From Streptomyces sp. CB00455 (lineage in GTDB: Bacteria; Actinomycetota; Actinomycetes; Streptomycetales; Streptomycetaceae), in contig NZ_LIVQ01000012.1 of assembly GCF_001905445.1 (NCBI RefSeq), positions 62,001 through 126,000 of the forward strand: 64,000 bases of DNA, in the 5' to 3' direction. Below the pieces are notes generated by a model that did no database searches, was not told the DNA's origin, and worked only from the letters and a program-made list of their open reading frames with translations. Both the position numbers and the translations under genes were made by a program. Shown piece after piece: positions 25,706 through 33,900 of the stretch (its first letter is position 1; each line of letters opens with the position of its first letter).

Positions 25706-26289
25706 GCTGGGCTCCCGGAGGGCGTCGTGTCGGGGTGCAGTTCTGCGAGCTGGCGGCCGTAGCCGAAGTCCTGGAACCGCCACAGGCCGTCGGCGTCGGG
25801 CTTCGTGATGCCCATGGCCTCGAGGCCCGGGTGGCCGTCTTCGAGGGCCTCGGCGGTGTGCAGGTGTGCGGCCGAGTCGAAGGCCATGTTGCAGAAGAGG
25901 GACAGCAGGACCCAGAAGTCCTTCTCCGGGTGGCCCGGAGTCGTCAGCTGCACGATCAGCCGCACCCGGTCCTCGTAGTCGAGGGCCACGAAGGGCGGCA
26001 CCGTCTCGTCCAGGGCCAGCTCCCGTCCCGCGGCGTAGGCCCGGGTGTGGTCGTTGACCAGCTTCGCGAGGTCTTCGAGGCCGTCGTGGACGCCGGTGGC
26101 GTCCCAGCGCAGCAGCTCCAGGGCACCGGCGGCAACCGCTCCCCCGCCGGTGGACACCCCGGCCACGGCCCGGTCTCCGGGCCAGCGCTTCTCGCCGGGG
26201 ACGATGGTGTCCGCGTAAGCCTCAAGCGTGAGAGCAGCGTCGGGGCCGATATCGACCCTGCGCTCGGCTCTTTCCTCCACAGCCGGCAT
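25702..26289 (-). CDS. DUF5987-family protein, partner of the GMC oxidoreductase
   Basis: A 195-residue soluble protein. I recognise it as DUF5987, a family that usually precedes GMC oxidoreductase genes in actinomycetes. It resembles gluconate-dehydrogenase subunit 3-like helper proteins in size and helical content (LEAYADTIVPGEKRWPGD; VPPFVALDYEDRVRLIVQLT), but has no twin-arginine signal. ATG 26289 follows GGAGGACGAG. It is the first gene of a minus-strand unit with the GMC gene and is divergent from the StrR-like regulator. Confidence 0.7.
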   Translation of the reverse strand: MPAVEERAERRVDIGPDAALTLEAYADTIVPGEKRWPGDRAVAGVSTGGGAVAAGALELLRWDATGVHDGLEDLAKLVNDHTRAYAAGRELALDETVPPFVALDYEDRVRLIVQLTTPGHPEKDFWVLLSLFCNMAFDSAAHLHTAEALEDGHPGLEAMGITKPDADGLWRFQDFGYGRQLAELHPDTTPSGSPA

Positions 26290-26354
26290 CTCGTCCTCCT
26301 TCGGTTCGGTCGGGATTTCCTGCTGGCGTGAGATGAAGGTAGGTCCACTGGGTC

Positions 26355-26409
26355 GTTTCAAACAACCAACCGTGCTCAGTTCACCGAACAGTCGGTTGCT
26401 TCATGAAAC
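26355..26409. promoter_or_regulatory. interrupted palindrome in divergent promoter region
   Basis: Nested inverted repeats share nearly one centre (~26382): GTTTCA (26355-26360)/TGAAAC (26404-26409) and CAACCG (26367-26372)/CGGTTG (26393-26398), with TTCACCGAA at 26380-26388 in the core. The region lies between the DUF5987/GMC operon and the StrR-like regulator. StrR-type proteins bind spaced inverted repeats, so autoregulation is reasonable. The rest of 26290-26566 shows no further structure. Confidence 0.5.
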
Positions 26410-26566
26410 TAGGCAAAGTCGGGGCTTCGCAGTTCTCCGGTTCGCAAGAAAAACGGTCGTCCGGTTATTGTCCTTGGGACGTCCAGGTTTCCCGCAGTTA
26501 CCGGCCCCTTCAGCGGTGACCGGAACGGCTTGCCACGGTGCGCCTTGAGTTGAACGGGGGGAGAAG

Positions 26567-27667
26567 TTGGAAAGCACGGACAGAAGTCTGGAGCTGCCCA
26601 CGAATCTCACCCACCGGGTCCGCATCGACGCACTGAAGTCGGCGGATTCACCCCGGCTGGCAGGCGTGGACGCGAGTCACGTGCGACGGCTCGCCGAAAT
26701 ACAGACATCCTTGCCGCCGATACTCGTCCACCGGCCCACGATGCGGATCATCGACGGCTCGCACCGGGTCGCGGCCGCCGTGCTGCGCGGTCTGGACAGC
26801 GTCGAGGTTCACTACTTCGACGGTCCCGAGACGGATTCCTTTCTGCGTTCGGTCTCCGCGAACGTCGCCCACGGGCTTCCCCTGTCCACGCCGGAACGCA
26901 AAGCGGCCGCGGAGCGCATCCTCAGCTCCCACGCCGACATGTCCGACCGGGCCGTGGCCACCCACACCGGACTCGACGCGAAGACCGTCGCCGTCATCCG
27001 CCGCGGTTCAACCGAGGACGTCCGGCGGTCGAACACCCGGATCGGCGCCGACGGCAAGGCCCACCCCCTGGATCGGACGGCGGAACGCATGCGCGCCGCC
27101 GAGTTGATGACCAACCACCCCGATCTGCCCCTGCGCGCCATCGTCAAGGAGACCGGTCTGTCCCTCGGTACCGCTCACGACGTACGCCAACGACTGCTGC
27201 GCGGCGAGGCGCCGATTCCCGCACCTCGGCGCGGAGCCGGTTCGGGCGGCACCGGGAAGCGCGAGCCGTCCGCGCCCGTACGGGTGCACGCCACGGACGC
27301 CCCGGACCGCCCCGACGCCGTGCACGCCGTCGCCGTACCCACCAGGAGAGCCGGCCCGGCGCCCGCGGGCGCCGGGCGAACCAGGACCTCCCTGGACATG
27401 CTGCGCGGGCTCACGAGTGATCCGTCCTTGCGGCACTCCGAGTCGGGACGCCAGTTCCTGCGCTGGCTCCACACCCACTTCGTACTGGACGACGCCTGGC
27501 GACAGCAGGTCGACTCCGTCCCCCCGCACTCCACGGCCACCGTGGCGGAGCTCGCCCTGCAGTGCTCCCACGCGTGGCGCAGGTTCGCGGAAGAACTGGC
27601 CAGCCGCCGGCTGACGGACATTGCCGGCGCCGCCGCGCTCCAGCCCGCTCCGGAATCCCGGAAGTGA
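26567..27667 (+). CDS. StrR/ParB-like transcriptional regulator (SgcR1-like)
   Basis: A 366-residue protein with a ParB/Srx-like N-terminal domain (LPPILVHRPTMRIIDGSHRV, the nucleotide-pocket motif) followed by two helix-turn-helix-like segments (SDRAVATHTGLDAKTVAVIR and LRAIVKETGLSLGTAHDVRQ). This arrangement is that of StrR-type activators; C-1027 carries a StrR-like (SgcR1) and an AraC-like (SgcR2) gene side by side, as here. TTG 26567 is used because GGGGGGAGAAG lies just upstream. The C-terminal third (Arg/Pro rich, then helical) is less conserved. It is probably the pathway activator. I saw no TTA codon. Confidence 0.82.
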   Translation: MESTDRSLELPTNLTHRVRIDALKSADSPRLAGVDASHVRRLAEIQTSLPPILVHRPTMRIIDGSHRVAAAVLRGLDSVEVHYFDGPETDSFLRSVSANVAHGLPLSTPERKAAAERILSSHADMSDRAVATHTGLDAKTVAVIRRGSTEDVRRSNTRIGADGKAHPLDRTAERMRAAELMTNHPDLPLRAIVKETGLSLGTAHDVRQRLLRGEAPIPAPRRGAGSGGTGKREPSAPVRVHATDAPDRPDAVHAVAVPTRRAGPAPAGAGRTRTSLDMLRGLTSDPSLRHSESGRQFLRWLHTHFVLDDAWRQQVDSVPPHSTATVAELALQCSHAWRRFAEELASRRLTDIAGAAALQPAPESRK

Positions 27668-27709
27668 CCGGGACATCGCATCGCCATTACTCAACGACAG
27701 GGAGAAACG

Positions 27710-28480
27710 GTGACCTCCACCGCCATTGAGAGCGCTGTCCACCGGGTGATCAACGATATGCACGTCAACCTCGGCCAGGATCTGACCATCGACGACATGG
27801 CGCGCACCGCAATGTTCAGCAAATTCCATTTCACCCGCGTATTCAGGGATGTGACCGGAACGTCGCCGGGACGCTTTCTGTCGGCTTTGCGGCTCCAGGA
27901 GGCCAAGCGTCTCCTGGTGGACACGAAATCCAGCGTCGCGGACATCAGCAGCCAGGTCGGATACAGCAGCGTCGGCACCTTCAGCTCACGTTTCAAGTCG
28001 TGCGTCGGAGTTTCTCCGAGCATGTACCGGGAATTGGGCGGGTACGCACCGTCCATCGACACCGACCCCGCGGGCAAGGACGTCACCACGCGCAGCACCC
28101 TGCGCGGAAAGATCGTCTTTCCCGAGGACCGCGATCCCGGCTACTGCTTCCTCGGGCTCTTCCCCACTCCCGTCCCTCAGGGCCAGCCCACCCGCTGTTC
28201 CGTCCTGGACGGCCCCGGCTCCTTTGAGCTGCGCGACATCCCGGCGGGCACGTGGTACCTGCTCGTGCACTCGGTCCCCTACAGCTACGAACACCTGCCG
28301 TCGGGTACCGGCGACAAGGACACCGTCTCCGTGGGCCGCTACGGGCCGGTCACCGCGCACGCCGACACCCTGCTCCTGCCCGCCGAGGTCACCTTGCGTC
28401 CGATGGAGGCCCTGGAGCCTCCGGTCCTGATGGCCCTGCTCGACCTGCGCATGAACGCTCTCGAGCGCAAGGCCGTCTGA
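27710..28480 (+). CDS. AraC-family regulator with N-terminal HTH (SgcR2-like)
   Basis: A 256-residue protein. The AraC/XylS double HTH occupies residues ~5-105: LTIDDMARTAMFSKFHFTRV for the first motif, and SSVADISSQVGYSSVGTFSS for the second, ending VSPSMYREL. The C-terminal 140 residues form a separate domain of unknown ligand (PEDRDPGYCFLGLFPTPVPQ). This inverted order (DNA-binding domain first) is less usual for AraC proteins. GTG 27710 follows GGGAGAAAC. It is 42 bases behind the StrR-like gene and likely cotranscribed with it. Confidence 0.82.
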   Translation: MTSTAIESAVHRVINDMHVNLGQDLTIDDMARTAMFSKFHFTRVFRDVTGTSPGRFLSALRLQEAKRLLVDTKSSVADISSQVGYSSVGTFSSRFKSCVGVSPSMYRELGGYAPSIDTDPAGKDVTTRSTLRGKIVFPEDRDPGYCFLGLFPTPVPQGQPTRCSVLDGPGSFELRDIPAGTWYLLVHSVPYSYEHLPSGTGDKDTVSVGRYGPVTAHADTLLLPAEVTLRPMEALEPPVLMALLDLRMNALERKAV

Positions 28481-28493
28481 CCCGCCGACCACG

Positions 28494-28547
28494 CATGACG
28501 AAGGGGCCGGCCGCGGTGGTCTTACCGCGGCCGGCCCCTTCGTCATG
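28494..28547. terminator. very strong bidirectional terminator
   Basis: A perfect 24-bp inverted repeat (28494-28517 and 28524-28547) with a 6-base loop GGTCTT sits between the AraC-like gene and the convergent end of the enediyne core operon. It begins CATGACGAAGGGG. Confidence 0.85.
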
Positions 28548-28560
28548 GGTACTACGTGCG

Positions 28561-29910
28561 TCAGTCCGCCCTGCGGACGGTCATCGGGAGTCCGCCGCGC
28601 ATCCGCAGCGACATCATGGGCTCGGCAACGCCCTCGTGCCCCGGCACCACGGTCAGGTCCAGGTCCCGGGTGAGCAGTGCCGTCACGAAGACCGCCTCCA
28701 TCATCCCGAGGTTGCTGCCGATGCAGAACCGCGGTCCCGCACCGAAGGGGATGTAGGCGTACCGGGGCCGGTTGGCGACCCTTGAGGACTCGAACCGGCT
28801 CGGGTCGAAGCGCTGCGGCTCCTCCCACAGGTCCGGGTGGCGGTGCAGGGTGTACGGGCACACCAAGACGTCGGCCTTGGCCGGCACGGGGAAACCGCCG
28901 ACCTCGTCGGCCTGCTGGGCGATGCGCGGCAGGATCCACACCGGCGGGTACAGCCGCATGGCCTCCTGCACGACCTGCATCGTGTACGAGAGTTTGTGCA
29001 GGTCGTCGACCTCGGGCAGGCGGCCGCCGGCCAGCACGGCGCGGGCTTCTTCGCGCACGAGGTCCCGTACGTGCGGGTGGCGGGCGAGGAGCAGCAGCGT
29101 CCAGCCGAGCGTGCTGGCCGTGGTTTCGTGTCCGGCGAGCAACAGGGTGACGAGTTCGTCCTGGAGCCGCTTGCGGCCGAGGACCGGGTCGCTCTCCTTG
29201 GCGGCGGCGACGATCATCCGGGAGAACGCGTCGTCGGCGCTCTCACCATCGGACATGCGGGTGCGGCGGTCCGCGACCAGTTCGTCGACGGTGGCCGTCA
29301 GCTCGGCGCGGGCCCTGCGGAAGCGGCGCTGCGTCGCGAAGGGCACCCAGGTGGGCACCAGACCTTGCGTGACCATGTCGAACATCGCCTGGTCCTGCAC
29401 GGCCTCGAAGGCGTGCGCGATCCCTTCGTGCCCGTCCAGGGAGGTGTCCATCAGGGTCCTGCCGAGCACCCCGAGGGTGAGCCCGGTGACTTCCTGGACC
29501 AGATCGACCACGCCTCCGTCGGCCCGTAGCCGCAGCAGGCCGAGCAGGCGTCCGGCTTCCTCCGCCACCACGCCCGCCTGGGCGGCGATGCGGCCCGGTT
29601 TGAACGCGGGCTGCACGTTGCGGCGCTGTGCCTTCCACAGGTCGCCCTCACTGGTGAGCAGGCCGTCGCCGAGCACCTTGCGGGACTCCACCAGTCCGAT
29701 GCCCTTGTGGTAGTTGGCCGCGTTGTCGGCCAGGACGTGCTTGGCGTAGTCCGGGCGGTTGAAGATGTACATCTTCTTCGGGCCCATCGACACGCGCACG
29801 GCGTCGGAGAGGCCGGCGGCGTCCCGCATCATGGCGAGCCGGTCCACGGCGAGCTTGCGCAGCAGTCCGGGAAGCTGCCAGAAAGGGGGACCCGGTGGGT
29901 GCACGCTCAT
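28561..29910 (-). CDS. cytochrome P450, last gene of the enediyne core operon
   Basis: A 449-residue P450 of the class E type resembling CYP102/CYP4-like enzymes: I-helix LLLAGHETTASTLGW, K-helix EAMRLYPP, and heme loop FGAGPRFCIGSNLGMME. It is distinct from the CYP107-like gene at 16.9 kb. Its ATG overlaps the flavin reductase stop (ATGA). A P450 in the core operon of enediyne clusters is expected to oxidise the polyene-derived core; the exact position is unknown. No signal or anchor is seen. Confidence 0.88.
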   Translation of the reverse strand: MSVHPPGPPFWQLPGLLRKLAVDRLAMMRDAAGLSDAVRVSMGPKKMYIFNRPDYAKHVLADNAANYHKGIGLVESRKVLGDGLLTSEGDLWKAQRRNVQPAFKPGRIAAQAGVVAEEAGRLLGLLRLRADGGVVDLVQEVTGLTLGVLGRTLMDTSLDGHEGIAHAFEAVQDQAMFDMVTQGLVPTWVPFATQRRFRRARAELTATVDELVADRRTRMSDGESADDAFSRMIVAAAKESDPVLGRKRLQDELVTLLLAGHETTASTLGWTLLLLARHPHVRDLVREEARAVLAGGRLPEVDDLHKLSYTMQVVQEAMRLYPPVWILPRIAQQADEVGGFPVPAKADVLVCPYTLHRHPDLWEEPQRFDPSRFESSRVANRPRYAYIPFGAGPRFCIGSNLGMMEAVFVTALLTRDLDLTVVPGHEGVAEPMMSLRMRGGLPMTVRRAD

Positions 29911-30452
29911 CGCACACCCCCGAGCTGCGACGGGACGAGTTCCCGGAACGAGCCGCGGTGGAACACCAGCGGCTCACGGTCCGGGAGTTCGTCCACGGCG
30001 AGCAGCTCCCCCAGGTAGAGGGTGTGGTCGCCGGCGTCGTACGCACTCCACTGGGCGCACTCGAAGTGCGCTGCCGCCCCCGCGATCAGGGGGGCGTCGG
30101 CGGCGCGGCCGGGCAGCCATTCGACGGCGTCGAACTGGCCGGCGCCCATGGGCCGTGAACGGTCGGCGAAGTGGCGGGCCACACCCTCCTGGCCGGCGCC
30201 GAGCACCGAGACCGAGAAGGTGGCGGCCTCGGCGAGGCGGCGGTGCATGACCGCTTCCTTGCCGACGCTCACCAGGATCAGCGGCGGGTCCAGGGAAACA
30301 GAGGTGAAGGAATTCGCCGTCATGCCCCGCGGGCTGGCGCCCCCCACCGTCACCACGGTGACCCCGGTGGCGAAGGTCCCGAAGGCCCGCCGCAGCCGCG
30401 AGGGGTCACCGATGGCGACACCCTGCGGCAGTGCGGCGGTCAGGACGGTCAT
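29907..30452 (-). CDS. flavin reductase (SgcE6-like)
   Basis: A 181-residue protein of the HpaC/short-chain flavin reductase family: FATGVTVVTVGGASPRGMTA and NSFTSVSLDPPLILVSVGKE are the FMN-binding signature. It should reduce FAD or FMN with NAD(P)H for the two-component monooxygenases in this window: the HpaB-type enzyme (13.3 kb) and both acyl-CoA-dehydrogenase-fold enzymes. In C-1027 the homologue SgcE6 supports SgcC. The start overlaps the thioesterase stop, so it is made in step with the core synthase. Confidence 0.88.
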   Translation of the reverse strand: MTVLTAALPQGVAIGDPSRLRRAFGTFATGVTVVTVGGASPRGMTANSFTSVSLDPPLILVSVGKEAVMHRRLAEAATFSVSVLGAGQEGVARHFADRSRPMGAGQFDAVEWLPGRAADAPLIAGAAAHFECAQWSAYDAGDHTLYLGELLAVDELPDREPLVFHRGSFRELVPSQLGGVR

Positions 30453-30907
30453 GCGGCTCGCCCCAACAGGGCCCGGCTCCGCGCCGAGTACGGCTCCAGG
30501 GCCCGTGCCAGGCCCTCGGGGATGAGCGACGGCACCGTGTTGGTGTTCGGGCCTCGCATGCAGGCGATGCGCTGGCGGCCCCGGGCGATCAGGACCTCGA
30601 CACCGCTGGTGATCTTCACGTAGTCGAAGGTGAACTCCAGCTGCGTCTGACCGAGCTCGGACAGGCGCATCCGGATCGACAGCTCGTCGAAGGCCGTGAT
30701 CTCGGCAAAGAACTCGCAGTCCACCTTCAGCGTGAACAGCTTGAGGTCGTCCTGCACCTCGGCCAGCACGTCCGGCGCCTTCTTCTGCAGGAACAGCTCC
30801 CGACACCGGCCCTGCCAGCGCAGGTAGTTCACGTAGTAGACGTTCCCGACGAGGTTGGTCTCCTCGAATCCGACGGTGTGCAGGTACTCGAAGTAGTCTT
30901 CAGCCAT
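30449..30907 (-). CDS. enediyne thioesterase, hotdog fold (E10 type)
   Basis: A 152-residue hotdog thioesterase. The N-terminal FEETNLVGNVYYVNYLRWQG is the typical start of the enediyne E10/TEBC family, with the conserved Arg-rich segment RCRELFLQKKAPDVL after it. It releases the polyene product from the enediyne polyketide synthase. It lies three bases behind the synthase gene, the invariant arrangement in enediyne clusters. Confidence 0.93.
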   Translation of the reverse strand: MAEDYFEYLHTVGFEETNLVGNVYYVNYLRWQGRCRELFLQKKAPDVLAEVQDDLKLFTLKVDCEFFAEITAFDELSIRMRLSELGQTQLEFTFDYVKITSGVEVLIARGRQRIACMRGPNTNTVPSLIPEGLARALEPYSARSRALLGRAA

Positions 30908-30910
30908 GGT

Positions 30911-33900
30911 CTAGGACCGCCCTTCGATGAGGTCTGCTTCGTTGGTCAGGAAGGCGAAGACGGCGGGCTCCAGTGCGTCCCGCAGTGCGGTGACGAAGGT
31001 CGCGATCCGCAGGTCGCCGGCGGCGAAGACCACCCAGGCGTCCTTGCGGCTCGGCAGCACCGTGAGCGGTGCGCCCACGTAGATCCCTGCCTTCTTCAGG
31101 CACTCGGAGGCGCTCCACACACGGGTGGCAGCGGTGTCCGGCGCCTCACCCGTCTCCTTGGCGACGAGTTCGGCGACCGGCGTGTGCTCGCCGAGCAGGC
31201 CGCGCCACTCCGAGGCGGGCCGCATGCTGACCGCCTCGATGTCGCAGGCCACCTCGGAGCCGGAGACCGCGCTGACGGTGACGCCCAGGCCGTGGGCCGC
31301 CGACATGGACATGTGCCGGCTCCCCTCCAGCTCGGGACGGCCGTCGGGACGGTGGTTGACCGTCACCGGAGCCCCCATGGCCCGGGCCGCCGCGTCCGCG
31401 GTGAAGCTGCGGCGCTGTGAGACCGAGCCGGCCGGCGACTCGCCGTGCGGCTCGACCGCGACGGCGATGCGGGCGCCCAGGACGTCCTCCAACGTGCGTT
31501 CGAGGTACGGGCCGAGCAGCGGGGCGACCCAGGGGCCGGATCCGTCCGTCTTGCGCACCGCGTGCAGGGTCAGGCCCTCCCAGCGCTCGACGACGGTGCC
31601 GTCCTCGGCGCGGACCGCGATGTCGTACACGTACGTGTCGCCGTCACGGCTGCGCTCGATCGCGGCGTACCGGAGCTTGTCCGGCACGTGCGGACCGTTG
31701 CCGAGCGGATGGATGCGCTCCACGCCCGACGGCAGGAGGGTGGCGTCGGGGACGCACACCTGGTTGCCGTGCATGAGCGCGTCGCGCATGCCCGGGTCGG
31801 CGAGCAGGAGCTCACCGGGCAGGAAGCCGGCGAACCAGTTCTGTGGCGTGCGCTGTACGTCCACGTCGGCGTCCACGTGCCGGGCAGCGGCCCGGTGGAA
31901 GCGGCTCAGGCGCTGGAAGCGCGCGCCCTGGAACAGGACGCTGCCGTAGAGGTCCCTGGCCGGGTCCAGGGGTACCAGTGGGGTGTCGGCCGGTACCTGG
32001 AGCGGGGGACCCTCCGGCGCCGGGACCTCGGTGTAGACCAGCCGTGCGCGGAAGTGGTCGGCGACGAAACCGGTGTCCTCGGCGTGGATGGCCACGTCGA
32101 CGGTGTCGGTGCCGGTCACGGTCGCGGCGATGCGGATGCGGGTGCTGCCGTTCGGCGGGACCACGATGGGCCGCAGGAACTTGGCGCCCTCGATGACGGG
32201 AGTGGTGCTCCGGCCGGTGGCCGCGGCCCCGACCTGGACCATGGCTTCCATGCCCATCACGGCGGGCATCAGCAGGTTGCCGTCGAGCAGGTGGTCGGCG
32301 AGGTACGGGTCGGTGCCCGCGTTCAACTCGACCTCGGTGACGAGCTCCACGCCGTGGTACCGCACCAGCGGGTTGCTGGTGAAACGCAGCAGCGGCAGGG
32401 CGGGCAGGTCACGGCGCACTGTGTCGATGCCCTCGGTACGGCCGCTGATGACGCTGACGACGGGTGCGTCCGGGTCGGAGATCAGCCGCAGCAGGATCGC
32501 CACCCCCTGGTCCGGGGAGACGGGGGTGATGCCCTCACGGTTGAGCGACTCGACGACGGAGAGTTTTTCGCCCATGCCGACGCCGGACCACACCGACCAT
32601 TCCATGCAGCGTGCGCGCACCTGCGGGTGTGTGCGGGCGACTTCCTCGGTGAGGTCGGCCAGCCATTCGTTGGCGGTCGCGTAGTGCGCCTCGCCGCGCA
32701 GGCCCGCCCGGCCGATGATGGAGCCGAAGGCGACCAGCAGCTTGAGATTGCCGGCGCCGACGGTGTCAAGGACGGTGCGCAGGCCGTCGACCTTCGGGGC
32801 GAAGGTGCGCCGGAAGTCGTCGGCCTCCAGGTGGACCAGGCCGTTCGGCTCGTTGCGGCCGGCGCCGTGCAGCAGGCCGGTGATCTTGCCGAGCGCGCCT
32901 TCGAGCTCGGCGACGGCGCCCCGCACCTGGCCGGCGTCGGTGACGTCGGCCCGGGCGTAGTGCACGCCGACGCCGGCGTCAGCCATGCGCCGGAGGTTGT
33001 CGGCGAGTTCTCGGTCGTCAGCCGGGTCGGAGCGGCCGAGCACGGCCAGCTTCGTACCGGTCTTCCGGGCCACGGCCAGGGCGCACTCCGCGGAGATGCC
33101 CTTGCCGCCGCCCGTCACGAGCAGGACGTCCGAGGCGTTCAGCGGCGCGTCCTCACGTTCCTGCGCCGCGGGCAGGGCCCGCAGCGTCGGGACGCGCCGC
33201 ACGCCGTCCTCGTCGTAGTGGACCTCGGTGAACCGGGTGGTTGCGGCCACCTCGGCCAGCACTCGTTCCACCGCGTCGTCCGTCATCGGGGTGTGGACGA
33301 TGGTGGTGCGCAGGTGCGGTGCCTCCAGGTAGAGCGTCTTGGCAAGACCCGCCGCTCCGCGTCCGTCCTGGACCAGGACGAACCTGCGGTCGCGGCGGCC
33401 CGTCAGCGCGCTTTTGGCGACGTCCAGGATCTGGAACATCTGCTCCTGGGAGATCCCCTTGGGCAGTACGGCGAGCACGCCGGAGCCGACACCCGCCTGT
33501 TCGAGCTCCTGCCGGAGCCGTTCGGCATGCGCACCGCCCTCGGGGGCGAACAGCTCCCAGGAGCCGCCGGCCTCCGTCGGAGCCGTGCGCGGCCGGGCGA
33601 TCTCGTCGAGGTCCACGGCGAAGGGCCGGGCCCAGGTCGCCGCACCGGCGACCACTGGGGGTGCCTCGTCGTTCTGCTCGGCCCCGCCGGTGCTGGCGAG
33701 GATCTGCAGGGCCTCGGCGAGTTCCGCCAGGGTGGCCGTCGCGAAGTTGGTCGGGACCTGCGACGCGGGGATCTTCAGGTGGGACGCCGCCTGGTTGACG
33801 ATCTGGCCCACGGTGATGGAGCTCATGTGCAGGTCGTCCAGGAGCCGGCTGGCCGGATCCACGAGGTCGGCCGGGAGTTCGGCGCGCTCGGCGACCAGGT

